A stretch of 64,000 nucleotides of DNA, taken from contig NZ_JAUSXG010000001.1 in NCBI RefSeq assembly GCF_030815855.1, positions 620,001 through 684,000 on the forward strand. Direction: 5' to 3'. The translations under genes and the position numbers were made by a program. Source of the stretch: Variovorax paradoxus. GTDB lineage: Bacteria; Pseudomonadota; Gammaproteobacteria; Burkholderiales; Burkholderiaceae_C. Shown here piece by piece: positions 36,467 to 44,738 of the stretch (within the stretch, counting starts at the first letter, position 1; the number at the start of each line of letters is the position of its first letter). Below the pieces are notes generated by a model, which worked only from the letters and a program-made list of their open reading frames with translations, did no database searches and was not told where the DNA came from.

Positions 36467-37510
36467 ATGGTCCGTCGTTCCACTGCTTCCGTTTTCGCCC
36501 GCGCCTACGAGCGCAACCTCAAGGCACTCACCAAGATCACGCTCGGCAACAGCAAGCGCGTGGCCGGCCAGGTGCAGCGCGCGGCAGGCCAGCGGCTCAA
36601 GCCGCCGCCCGGCAAGGGCGACTGGCTCAGCGGCATGGCGCTCGGCCCCGGCGGCGCGCGGGGCTATCACCTGTTTCGTCCGGCCGGCCTGCAACTGAAG
36701 CCCGGCGAGAAGCTGCCGCTGATGGTCATGCTGCACGGCTGCGGCCAGACCGGTCGAGACTTCGCGGCCAGCACGCGCATGAACGCGCTGGCCGTGCGCC
36801 AGCGCTTCCTGGTGCTCTACCCCGAGCAGGACAGGCTGGCCCATCCGCAAGGCTGCTGGAACTGGTACGAGCGCCGCTCCGGTAAGGCCGACGCCGAGGC
36901 CGCCACGCTGATGGCCGCCGTCGACCAGGCCTGCATGCTCTACCCGGTGGACCGCGATCGCGTGGCGCTGGCCGGTCTTTCGGCCGGGGCCAGCATGGCG
37001 GCGCTGCTGGCCACGCGCTATCCGCAGCGCTTTCGCGCGGTGGTGATGCATTCGGGCGTGGCACCCGGCGCCGCGAAGTCGCCGGCCACTGCGCTCGGCG
37101 CCATGCGCGGCCAGAACGTACCGCCGATGCCCGCGACCGCGGTGGGCAAGGCGATGGGCGCCGCGGCCGTCTTCGCGACCCTGCCCCCGATGCTGGTGCT
37201 GCACGGCGATGCCGATGCCGTGGTGGCGCCCAGCAACGCCGTGAGCAGCGCCGCCGTGTGGGCCACGGCCATGGGCGCGCGGCCCGGATTGCCGCGCGAC
37301 GTGCAGCGTGGGAAGCGCCGCGCGATGCGCCTGACCGATTTCAGGCGCAAGGGCCGCACCGTCGTCGCGCTGTGCGAGATCGCCGGGCTCGGCCATGCGT
37401 GGAGCGGCGGCGCGGCCAAGCTGTTGTTCAGCGATGCGGCCGGGCCCGATGCGACGCGCATGGCCTGGGCCTTTGCAGCCGCGCAGTTCAAGCACGCCGC
37501 CAAGGCTTGA
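36467..37510 (+). CDS. PHB depolymerase-like esterase (LpqC family)
   Basis: The protein has 347 residues from ATG 36467; another ATG six codons earlier is possible. It has an alpha/beta hydrolase core with the oxyanion region LMVMLHGCGQTGRDF, nucleophile serine in ALAGLSAGASMAALLA, acid in LVLHGDADAVVAPSNA and histidine in IAGLGHAWSGG. The SGG ending after the histidine is typical of the PHB depolymerase family. No clear signal peptide is seen, so it may be intracellular or exported by an atypical signal. Substrates may be short-chain polyhydroxyalkanoates or aryl esters. Confidence 0.87.
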   Translation: MVRRSTASVFARAYERNLKALTKITLGNSKRVAGQVQRAAGQRLKPPPGKGDWLSGMALGPGGARGYHLFRPAGLQLKPGEKLPLMVMLHGCGQTGRDFAASTRMNALAVRQRFLVLYPEQDRLAHPQGCWNWYERRSGKADAEAATLMAAVDQACMLYPVDRDRVALAGLSAGASMAALLATRYPQRFRAVVMHSGVAPGAAKSPATALGAMRGQNVPPMPATAVGKAMGAAAVFATLPPMLVLHGDADAVVAPSNAVSSAAVWATAMGARPGLPRDVQRGKRRAMRLTDFRRKGRTVVALCEIAGLGHAWSGGAAKLLFSDAAGPDATRMAWAFAAAQFKHAAKA

Positions 37511-37528
37511 GGAAGGAGCAAATCCTTC

Positions 37529-38455
37529 TCAGGCCGCGACGCCCTCGCGTGTCGCCGCGCGCCAGGCACCGGGCGCCATCCCCTTCTCGCGCTTGAAGGC
37601 CTTGCTGAACGCGGCTTCCGATTCATAGCCCACCGCGCCGGCGATGGTGCCCAGCGCGGCGTTGCCCTGGCCCAGCATGTTGCCGGCCTTGAACATGCGC
37701 CATTGCGTGAGGTATTCCAGCGGCGCCTGCCCCACGCGCTCGCGAAAGCGCTGCGCGAAGGCCGAGCGCGACAGGCTGGCGGTAGAGGCCAGCGATTCCA
37801 CCGTCCAGTCGCGGGCCATGTCCTTGTGCATCGCGCGCAGCGCGGGGCCGATGCGGGTGTCGGCCAGCGCGCCCAGCCAGCCCGTCTGCGATTCGCCGCC
37901 GGCCGCGACGTGGGCGCGCACTGCCTGCACGAACACGATGTCGGCCAGCCGGCTCACGAGCAACCCGGAGCCGAGGCCGGGTTCGCCGGTTTCCATCGCA
38001 AGCAGCTGCAGCGTGCCCTGCAGCGCCAGGGCGCGCGCCTCTTCCATCTTCACGTGCAGCAGCACCGGCAACAGGTCGAGCAACGGGCGCGCGGCGCGCG
38101 GGTCGAAATGGAACCAGCCGCAGATCACCGAGGCCGCGGCGCTCGTGCCGCCCAGTTCGACGACGCCGCCGATGCGGTCGCGCACGACCGAGGTGCAGCT
38201 CACCGTCGGCGTGTCCGGACGGTCGCGCAGCACATAGGGCGAGCCGTGCGCCAGCACATAGCAGTCGCCGGCGGCGAGCGCGACAGGGTGGTCGACCCCA
38301 TCGACTTCGAGCAAGCAGCTGCCGCGCACCACGAGGCCGAAGCGCGCACTCTCGCCACCTGCCAGGCTGAGGCCCCAGGGCGCGCCGGCTTCGAGGCGGG
38401 CATACAGCGCGCTGCGCACGCGCATGGCGGCGAAGACGTCGTCGAGCGGATCCAT
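37529..38455 (-). CDS. AraC family transcriptional regulator
   Basis: The protein has 308 residues from ATG 38455. The N-terminal cupin-type AraC_binding_2/6 domain reads FGLVVRGSCLLEVDG and GDCYVLAHGSPYVLRD; the C-terminal double helix-turn-helix reads DWTVESLASTASLSRSAFAQRF and LGTIAGAVGYESEAAFSKAFKR. It is divergent from the SnoaL-like protein and MFS exporter genes, with an inverted repeat in the shared promoter region. It probably controls the exporter and itself. Confidence 0.93.
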   Translation of the reverse strand: MDPLDDVFAAMRVRSALYARLEAGAPWGLSLAGGESARFGLVVRGSCLLEVDGVDHPVALAAGDCYVLAHGSPYVLRDRPDTPTVSCTSVVRDRIGGVVELGGTSAAASVICGWFHFDPRAARPLLDLLPVLLHVKMEEARALALQGTLQLLAMETGEPGLGSGLLVSRLADIVFVQAVRAHVAAGGESQTGWLGALADTRIGPALRAMHKDMARDWTVESLASTASLSRSAFAQRFRERVGQAPLEYLTQWRMFKAGNMLGQGNAALGTIAGAVGYESEAAFSKAFKREKGMAPGAWRAATREGVAA

Positions 38456-38469
38456 GGAGCTCCTGTGAG

Positions 38470-38519
38470 GGTGGACGAATGGACATGATTCTCGGCCTGG
38501 CAGGCATTCACTGTCCACC
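38470..38519. promoter_or_regulatory. Inverted repeat in the AraC/SnoaL divergent region
   Basis: GGTGGAC-GAATG (38470-38481) mirrors CATTC-ACT-GTCCACC (38505-38519), with a three-base difference in spacing inside the right half. It sits just upstream of the AraC gene start and about 55-100 bp before the SnoaL-like gene, the place expected for AraC-type binding sites. Confidence 0.45.
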
Positions 38520-38572
38520 GGTCGCGGCAGAAACTGCAGTTTCACTCTCTCGAAAACGCCGGAGCAGACCCC

Positions 38573-38971
38573 ATGAATACGAATACCAAGCTCGACATCG
38601 ACTTCGCCGAACTTGCCGAGCGCTACGTCGCGCTCTGGAACCTGACGGACGCGGGCGCGCGCCGCGATGCCATCGCCAGCCTGTGGGCACCCCAGGGCGA
38701 ACACTGCGTGCGCACGCTGCGGGCCAAGGGCTACGAGGCGCTGGCGCAGCGTGTCACCGGTTCGCACGAAAGGAACGTGCGCGACGGCGGCTTTCTTTTT
38801 CGCGCGGCCGGCGACGCCCAGTTGCTGCAGAACACCGTGATGTTCCATTGGGAGATGGTGCCGGCCGGGGGCGGCCCCGTCGCTGCGCTCGGGCTCGAGT
38901 TCCTGGTGCTTGCCGAGGACGGGCGCATCGCCGCCGACTACCAGTTCATCCTGCCGACGCCTTCGGCCTGA
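38573..38971 (+). CDS. SnoaL/NTF2-like protein
   Basis: The 132-residue protein has a cone-shaped NTF2-like fold pattern: FAELAERYVALWNLTDAGARRDAIASLWAPQGEHCV at the N-terminus, followed by beta strands (MFHWEMVPAGGGPVAALGLEFLVLAEDGRIAADYQFI). Such proteins act as small isomerases, hydratases or binding subunits. The MFS exporter starts 65 bp downstream, so a shared role in detoxification or export is possible. Confidence 0.8.
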   Translation: MNTNTKLDIDFAELAERYVALWNLTDAGARRDAIASLWAPQGEHCVRTLRAKGYEALAQRVTGSHERNVRDGGFLFRAAGDAQLLQNTVMFHWEMVPAGGGPVAALGLEFLVLAEDGRIAADYQFILPTPSA

Positions 38972-39036
38972 AGCCCCGGCGATGACCTCCGAGGTCATTG
39001 CCGCAGCGCCGCCTCGGCCCAACACTCGAATCCATC

Positions 39037-40497
39037 ATGACGCAGTCAAACATCGCTGTTCCGGCAGCATCGCTTTCATCCACGGCCGGCCACGGCGCGA
39101 GCGCGGCCAGGCCCGGCCCACTCGCCCTGTGGGTCATGCTCAGCGGCACCTTCCTGGTGGTGCTGGACTTCTTCATCGTCAACGTCGCGCTGCCCTCGAT
39201 GCAGCGCGAGCTGCAGGCCGGCACGGGCACCTTGCAGATGGTGGTGGCCGGCTATGGCCTTGCCACCGCCGCGGGCCTGATCACCGGCGGCCGGCTCGGC
39301 GACCTGTTCGGCCGGCGCCGCATGTTCATGCTGGGCCTCTTGCTGTTCACGCTCGCCTCGGCCGCCTGCGGTTTCGCACCGAATGCCGAGCTGCTGGTAG
39401 CGGCTCGCGTGCTGCAGGGGCTGGCCGGTGCGCTGCTGCAACCGCAGGTGCTCGCGATGATCGGCCTGGCCTACGCCGGCGAGGATCGTGCGCGTGCGTT
39501 TGCGGCCTATGGGCTCACGCTGGGCCTGGGCGCCACGCTGGGTCAGTTGGTGGGCGGGCTGTTGATCCATGCCGACGTGGCCGGGCTTGGATGGCGCAGT
39601 TGCTTTCTCATCAACGTGCCCATCGGCCTGCTGGCACTGGTGTTGGCACCGCGCGTCATTCCGCCGCTGGCGAACAGCGGCACCAGCAGGCTCGACCTGA
39701 TCGGCATGCTGCTGGTGGCCGCGGCTTCGGTGGCCGTGGTGCTGCCGCTGGTGGAAGGGCGCGCGCAAGGCTGGCCGCTTTGGAGTTGGCTGTGCCTGGC
39801 CACGGCGCTGCCGCTGCTGGCTGCCTTTGCCTTCCAGCAGCGCCGCCTCGCTGCAAGAGGCGGCGCACCGCTGGTGGCGCCCGCACTGCTGGCGAACCGC
39901 CGCTTCGCCATGGGGCTGTTCACCACACTGGCCTTCTATGCCGGAAACGCTTCGCTGTACTTCGTGCTGGCGCTCTACCTGCAGCAAGGCCTGGCGCTGG
40001 GCCCGCTGACCTCGGGCCTCGTCTTCACGTCATTGGCGATCGGCTTCTTCGCGGCCTCGATGGCCGGTGCGCGCCTTGCACGCCGCTTCGGCGGCAAGCC
40101 GCCGATCGCGCTCGGTGCGCCGGTGCTGGCCGCTGGCCATGCGCTGCAGTTCGTCAACGTCGCCGGGTGGGTTGGCCACACGCATGTGGTCGCGTGGATG
40201 GTGCCGTTGCTGCTGGTGCAGGGCGCGGGGCTCGGCATGGTGATGGCGCCGTTGGTCTCCACCGTGCTGGCCGGGCTGCCGTCGCAGCATGCGGGCGTGG
40301 CGTCGGGTGTGCTGTCGATGGTGCAGCAGGCGAGCAATGCGCTGGGCGTGGCGCTGATCGGCATCCTGTTCTATGGGCGGCTGGGCGATGCGGCGAATGC
40401 GGCGGGCTATGCGGGCGCATTCGGTGTGGCGCTGGTGTACCTGACGGTCTCTGCGTTGATGGTGGCGGTGCTGCATCGGCGGGCGACGCAGCACTGA
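39037..40497 (+). CDS. MFS drug exporter, DHA2 (14-helix) type
   Basis: The protein has 486 residues from ATG 39037. Helix 1 carries the DHA2 motif LDFFIVNVALPSMQRELQ. Motif A is GGRLGDLFGRRRMFMLG, and motif C-like glycines follow in GLTLGLGATLGQLVGG. About 14 helices are present. It resembles EmrB/QacA-like multidrug exporters without an adjacent EmrA adaptor. Expression is probably set by the divergent AraC regulator. The substrate is unknown. Confidence 0.9.
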   Translation: MTQSNIAVPAASLSSTAGHGASAARPGPLALWVMLSGTFLVVLDFFIVNVALPSMQRELQAGTGTLQMVVAGYGLATAAGLITGGRLGDLFGRRRMFMLGLLLFTLASAACGFAPNAELLVAARVLQGLAGALLQPQVLAMIGLAYAGEDRARAFAAYGLTLGLGATLGQLVGGLLIHADVAGLGWRSCFLINVPIGLLALVLAPRVIPPLANSGTSRLDLIGMLLVAAASVAVVLPLVEGRAQGWPLWSWLCLATALPLLAAFAFQQRRLAARGGAPLVAPALLANRRFAMGLFTTLAFYAGNASLYFVLALYLQQGLALGPLTSGLVFTSLAIGFFAASMAGARLARRFGGKPPIALGAPVLAAGHALQFVNVAGWVGHTHVVAWMVPLLLVQGAGLGMVMAPLVSTVLAGLPSQHAGVASGVLSMVQQASNALGVALIGILFYGRLGDAANAAGYAGAFGVALVYLTVSALMVAVLHRRATQH

Positions 40498-40512
40498 GCC
40501 CACCGCGAACGC

Positions 40513-40941
40513 TCAGCCTGGTTTTGGCGGCGGCAGCGCAGAGAGTTTCGAGACCACGCTCTGGCATGCCGCGATCAGGTCGCGAACGATGCGTTCATCC
40601 ACATTCAGGTCGCCTTCGTACTCGCCGAGGTTTCGTATTTCGTGACCCTTGGCCAGCACGCGCCAGACTTCCGGCCCCAGCGCCAGTGTGTGGGGCAGAA
40701 CCTGAAAGACGATGAAGCGGTTGCTCGACCGGTAGCCATGCCAGCGAAGCGCCGCGAGGCACATCGCGTGTGCCGCGTTGTAGGCCAGATCGAAGCGGCC
40801 CTCGACCGAGAGTTGCATCACCTGGGCATCCGCCAGGCGCGCCAAGCCGGAACGCATCAGCCCTGCGAATTCGCGGGCGTCAGGGGGTTCAGCGGCGAGC
40901 GGCTTGGCCGGGCCGCACAGGTTTTCAAGCGGGGAGGGCAT
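40513..40941 (-). CDS. HEPN-domain protein, toxin-like partner of the adjacent nucleotidyltransferase
   Basis: The 142-residue helical protein matches the HEPN pattern: LARLADAQVMQLSVEGRFDLAYNAAHAMCLAALRWHGYR, a long central helix, then HEIRNLGEYEGDLNVDERIVRDLIAA. In HEPN ribonucleases an R(N)xxxxH motif is catalytic; here the segment reads RNLGEY, with Tyr in the usual His place, as in several HEPN proteins paired with MNT antitoxins. The start overlaps the nucleotidyltransferase gene by 17 bp. A toxin role is inferred from pairing. Confidence 0.75.
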   Translation of the reverse strand: MPSPLENLCGPAKPLAAEPPDAREFAGLMRSGLARLADAQVMQLSVEGRFDLAYNAAHAMCLAALRWHGYRSSNRFIVFQVLPHTLALGPEVWRVLAKGHEIRNLGEYEGDLNVDERIVRDLIAACQSVVSKLSALPPPKPG

Positions 40942-41554
40942 CTGCGTCGCCGATCACCCAGAGCTTGGGCTGTTCCATGACGCGCCTCACGAACGATTCG
41001 CCGTCCTTGTGTTTTCGCATGAGTTCCTTTCTCGTGAACAGGGTCGGGTTTACTGTACGGCCGAGTCGTGCCGATACCGCGTCGAGCGCGAGAAACAGAT
41101 CCGAATACGCAAGTTCTTCACTGATCAGGAGCAGGTCGATGTCGCTCGTTGCCGTGTCGCTCTTCTTGGCGACCGAGCCGAACACGAAGGCAGCGTCGAT
41201 CTTGTCGGCGAGAGGTGCCAAGGCTTCCCGCAGCGGACCGGCGAGCCCGAAGGTCTTGCGCACGATGCTGCTCAACTCCTCGTAGATCGGCGCCGAGGCG
41301 TTCGCTTGATAGTGCTTCTGGTTGCCGACGCGCGAGGTGACGAGCAGGCCGCTGTCGGTCAGATGTTTGAGTTCGCGTTGCACGGCGCCGGAGCCCGCAC
41401 CGGTAAGCTTGATCAGCTCGCTGGAAAAGAAGCTGCGCTCGGGCTGGCCGAAAAGGTAGCCGAGCACGCGCTGCTGAGTCATGGTGAAAAGAGCATCCGC
41501 CAGGCTGGCGGTTTTCTCGACGGCTGGCGCTATTGATTTACCCATTTTGGGCAT
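40925..41554 (-). CDS. Winged-HTH/minimal nucleotidyltransferase fusion, antitoxin-like
   Basis: The 209-residue protein starts at ATG 41554; a second ATG three codons later is also good. Residues about 15-90 form a winged helix (VLGYLFGQPERSFFSSELIKL, GAVQRELKHLTDSGLLVTSRVGNQKHYQAN). Residues about 115-170 are a Polbeta/MNT nucleotidyltransferase with the motif GSVAKKSDTATSDIDLLLI (GS and DxD present). Fusion of HTH to NTase suggests autoregulation. The start codon lies inside a perfect palindrome. In known HEPN/MNT pairs the NTase neutralises the HEPN toxin, in some cases by AMPylating it. Confidence 0.85.
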   Translation of the reverse strand: MPKMGKSIAPAVEKTASLADALFTMTQQRVLGYLFGQPERSFFSSELIKLTGAGSGAVQRELKHLTDSGLLVTSRVGNQKHYQANASAPIYEELSSIVRKTFGLAGPLREALAPLADKIDAAFVFGSVAKKSDTATSDIDLLLISEELAYSDLFLALDAVSARLGRTVNPTLFTRKELMRKHKDGESFVRRVMEQPKLWVIGDADALPA

Positions 41555-41572
41555 TTTAAAGCCCAAAATGGG
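41541..41572. promoter_or_regulatory. Perfect 12-bp-arm palindrome over the NTase start codon
   Basis: CCCATTTTGGGC (41541-41552) and GCCCAAAATGGG (41561-41572) are exact reverse complements separated by ATTTTAAA. The ATG of the winged-HTH NTase falls inside it. The A/T-rich centre may be the -10 region of a leaderless or short-leader promoter. It is a strong candidate operator for the fused HTH domain. Confidence 0.7.
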
Positions 41573-41728
41573 TTTGTTAGGTAGGCGCTCGGCGGTGCCC
41601 CATCCGCCTGAGTACCTCCGTGTACGCCACCCGGCGTATTTCCCCTTGTTGGTGCATTCCGCAGACTCCCCTCCATCGTCCGGCCAGCCCGGCGACCAGG
41701 TTTCAACCACCCCGGAGCAGGAGTCCAC

Positions 41729-42997
41729 ATGCAACGTCGTTTCACCCTCAAGGCGCTCACCGCCGCCGTCGCCCTGGCCAGCATCTCCGCTGCGCCGGCC
41801 TTTGCCGCCGACACCATCAAGGTCGGCGTGCTGCACTCGCTGTCGGGCACGATGGCCATCTCGGAAACCGTGTTGAAAGACACCGTGCTGATGGCCATCG
41901 ACGACATCAACAAGAAGGGCGGCGTGCTGGGCAAGCAGCTCGAGCCTGTGGTGGTCGACCCGGCTTCCAATTGGCCGCTGTTCGCTGAAAAAACCAAGCA
42001 GCTGCTCGGCCAGGACAAGGTGTCGGTGATCTTCGGCTGCTGGACCTCGGTGTCGCGCAAGTCGGTGCTGCCGGTGGTTGAGGAAATGAACGGCCTCCTG
42101 TTCTACCCCGTGCAATACGAGGGTGAAGAACTCTCGAAGAACGTGTTCTACACGGGCGCCGCGCCCAACCAGCAAGCCATTCCGGCCGTCGACTACCTGA
42201 TGAGCAAGGAAGGCGGCGGCGCCAAGCGCTGGGTGCTGCTGGGCACCGACTACGTGTACCCCCGCACGACCAACAAGATCCTGCGCGCCTACCTGAAGAG
42301 CAAGGGCGTGAAGGACACCGACATCGACGAGAAGTACACGCCGTTCGGCCACAGCGACTACCAGACCATCGTCGCCGACATCAAGAAGTTCTCGGCTGGC
42401 GGCAAGACGGCCGTGGTGTCGACCATCAACGGCGACTCCAACGTGCCGTTCTACAAGGAACTGGGCAACGCGGGCCTCAAGGCCAAGGACGTGCCGGTTG
42501 TCGCCTTCTCGGTGGGCGAAGAAGAACTGCGCGGCGTGGACACCAAGCCGCTGGTGGGCCACCTGGCCGCATGGAACTACTTCATGTCGATCAAGAACCC
42601 GACCAACACGGCGTTCATCAAGCAGTGGGGCGACTACGCCAAGGCCAAGAACATCGCCGGCCACAAGGACAAGCCGCTGACCAACGACCCGATGGAAGCC
42701 ACCTGGATCGGCATCCACATGTGGAAGCAGGCGGTCGAGAAGGCCAAGAGCACCGACACCGACAAGGTGATCGCGGCGATGGCTGGCCAGACCTTCACGG
42801 CACCCTCGGGCATCGTCTCGAAGATGGACGAGAAGAACCATCACCTGCACAAGAGCGTGTTCATCGGCGAGATCAAGGCCGACGGCCAGTTCAGCGTGGT
42901 GTGGAAGACGCCGGGTCCGGTCAAGGCCAAGCCGTGGAGCCCGTACATCGAAGGCAACGACAAGAAGCCGGATCAGCCGGCTGGCAAGTCGCTGTAA
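41729..42997 (+). CDS. urtA: Urea ABC transporter substrate-binding protein
   Basis: The 422-residue periplasmic protein has a Tat/Sec-like signal (QRRFTLKALTAAVALASISAAPAFA). UrtA features are clear: IKVGVLHSLSGTMAISE, VIFGCWTSVSRKSVLPVVEE, LLFYPVQYEGEE and LGTDYVYPRTTNK. It is the first gene of urtABCDE and follows an AGGAG ribosome-binding site. UrtA binds urea and short amides. No urease gene is in the window. Confidence 0.96.
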   Translation: MQRRFTLKALTAAVALASISAAPAFAADTIKVGVLHSLSGTMAISETVLKDTVLMAIDDINKKGGVLGKQLEPVVVDPASNWPLFAEKTKQLLGQDKVSVIFGCWTSVSRKSVLPVVEEMNGLLFYPVQYEGEELSKNVFYTGAAPNQQAIPAVDYLMSKEGGGAKRWVLLGTDYVYPRTTNKILRAYLKSKGVKDTDIDEKYTPFGHSDYQTIVADIKKFSAGGKTAVVSTINGDSNVPFYKELGNAGLKAKDVPVVAFSVGEEELRGVDTKPLVGHLAAWNYFMSIKNPTNTAFIKQWGDYAKAKNIAGHKDKPLTNDPMEATWIGIHMWKQAVEKAKSTDTDKVIAAMAGQTFTAPSGIVSKMDEKNHHLHKSVFIGEIKADGQFSVVWKTPGPVKAKPWSPYIEGNDKKPDQPAGKSL

Positions 42998-43020
42998 TTC
43001 TTCGACAGGTCCCTTGCCTT

Positions 43021-43140
43021 GCTCCCTCTCCCCTTGGGGAGAGGGCAGGGGTGAGGGGGAGCGGCGGTCGATCTGGCCACCGTATCTGTTTGAAGGCCGA
43101 CGGCCCTCACCCCAACCCTCTCCCCAAGGGGAGAGGGGGC
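43021..43140. repeat. Palindromic intergenic repeat between urtA and urtB
   Basis: Arms 43021-43057 and 43103-43140 are near-exact reverse complements (CCCTCTCCCCTTGGGGAGAG in one, CTCTCCCCAAGGGGAGAGGG in the other), each itself containing a smaller palindrome. A 45-bp spacer holds no gene. It is the same family as the element at 17609-17722 and as a single arm at about 46866-46902. Confidence 0.9.
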
Positions 43141-43154
43141 AACACGAATTCACG

Positions 43155-44738
43155 ATGCTTCGACGAACCCTTCACTGCGCACTCGCCGCCATGCTGCTCA
43201 TGGCATCGGCCGCTCACGCGTTGACCGCCGACGAAGCCAAGGCCATTGCCTCCGGCGAATCCGAATCCCGCATCACCGCGCTCAACAAGGCCGTGCTCAC
43301 GGCCGACGACAAGACGGCCGCCTTCATCCAGGCCATGTCGGAAGACGCGGTCAAGTACACCGAAGACAAGGTCTTCGTGATGAAGGACGACAAAGGCTAC
43401 GACCCCGTGACCGGCACTGAACTGAAAGTGCCCGACACCGCGGAAGACGTAGTCAACAACAACCTCATGCGCGGGGCGCTCGATGCCGCGCAAGCCGCGC
43501 TCAAGCTCACGAGCAAGGACGACGCGGTGCGCGCCGAAGCCGCGCAAGCGCTCTTCAAGGAGCCCGACGAATCGCGCGTGCCCATGGTCGAGAAGGCACT
43601 GGCCGCCGAGACCAATCCCGCGATCAAGGCGCAGCTGCAACTCGTGCGCGCCGCCAGCATGCTCACCAGCGCCGACAAGGCCAGGCGCCTGGCCGCGGCC
43701 AAGGAGCTTGGCGCCAACCGCAGCCCCGACACCAAGCTGCTGCTCAACCAGCGCCTCGCCGACGAAACCGAGACCGACGTCAAAGCCGCCATCGTCGCTT
43801 CCATTGCCAGCATCGACGGCTCGCTGGTCTGGGGCGACCGCATCAACGCGGTGTTCAGCGGCATCAGCCTGGGCTCGGTGCTGCTGCTCGCCGCGCTGGG
43901 CCTGGCCATCACTTACGGCCTGATGGGCGTCATCAACATGGCGCACGGCGAGCTGATGATGATCGGCGCCTATGCCACTTACGTGATGCAGGGCATCTTC
44001 CAGCGCTACATGCCCGAGGCGGCTTTCGGCTGGTACCTGGTCGCGGCCATTCCTGTGTCCTTTCTTGCATCGGCGCTCGTGGGCGCGGTGCTCGAACGCG
44101 GCGTGATCCGTTTCCTCTACGGTCGGCCGCTCGAGACGCTGCTCGCCACCTGGGGCATCAGCCTGATGCTGCAGCAGCTCGTGCGCACGCTGTTCGGCGC
44201 GCAGAACGTCGGCGTCGAGAACCCCGGCTGGATGAGCGGGGGCTTCACGATGCTCAGCAACGTGACGCTACCCTGGAACCGCATCTGCATCATCATCTTC
44301 GCGGTGCTGGTGCTGCTCGCGATGGGTTGGCTCATCGGCCGCACGCGCCTCGGCCTGTTCGTGCGCGGCGTGACGCAGAACCGCCCGATCGCCTCGTGCA
44401 TGGGCGTGAACACCGCGCGCATCGACACCTACGCGTTCGCGCTCGGCTCGGGCATTGCCGGCCTCGCGGGCTGCGCACTGAGCCAGATCGGCAACGTCGG
44501 CCCCGACCTGGGCCAGAGCTACATCGTCGACAGCTTCATGGTGGTGGTGATGGGCGGCGTCGGCCAGCTCGCGGGCACCGTGTATGCGGCGCTGGGGCTC
44601 GGCATTCTCAACAAGTTCATCGAAGGCTGGGCGGGCGCGGTGCTCGCGAAGATCGCGGTGCTTGTCTTCATCATCATCTTCATTCAAAAGAGACCTCAGG
44701 GCATCTTCGCCATGAAGGGCCGGAGCGCGGAAGCATGA
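43155..44738 (+). CDS. urtB: Urea ABC transporter permease UrtB
   Basis: The protein has 527 residues from ATG 43155. It begins with a signal-like helix and, as usual for UrtB, a long helical repeat-rich extension (residues about 25-225, with LTADEAKAIASGESESRIT and AEAAQALFKEPDESRVPMVEK) before the LivH-type membrane domain. The domain shows GLMGVINMAHGELMMIGAYA, GVIRFLYGRPLETLLATWG and GVTQNRPIASCMGVN. The upstream frame to 43014 is repeat DNA. The stop overlaps urtC. Confidence 0.95.
   Translation: MLRRTLHCALAAMLLMASAAHALTADEAKAIASGESESRITALNKAVLTADDKTAAFIQAMSEDAVKYTEDKVFVMKDDKGYDPVTGTELKVPDTAEDVVNNNLMRGALDAAQAALKLTSKDDAVRAEAAQALFKEPDESRVPMVEKALAAETNPAIKAQLQLVRAASMLTSADKARRLAAAKELGANRSPDTKLLLNQRLADETETDVKAAIVASIASIDGSLVWGDRINAVFSGISLGSVLLLAALGLAITYGLMGVINMAHGELMMIGAYATYVMQGIFQRYMPEAAFGWYLVAAIPVSFLASALVGAVLERGVIRFLYGRPLETLLATWGISLMLQQLVRTLFGAQNVGVENPGWMSGGFTMLSNVTLPWNRICIIIFAVLVLLAMGWLIGRTRLGLFVRGVTQNRPIASCMGVNTARIDTYAFALGSGIAGLAGCALSQIGNVGPDLGQSYIVDSFMVVVMGGVGQLAGTVYAALGLGILNKFIEGWAGAVLAKIAVLVFIIIFIQKRPQGIFAMKGRSAEA

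Noticed and set aside
41573..41728. Sigma-54 promoter before urtA
   Set aside because: No TGGCAC-N5-TTGC match was found; nitrogen control is plausible but not supported by the sequence.
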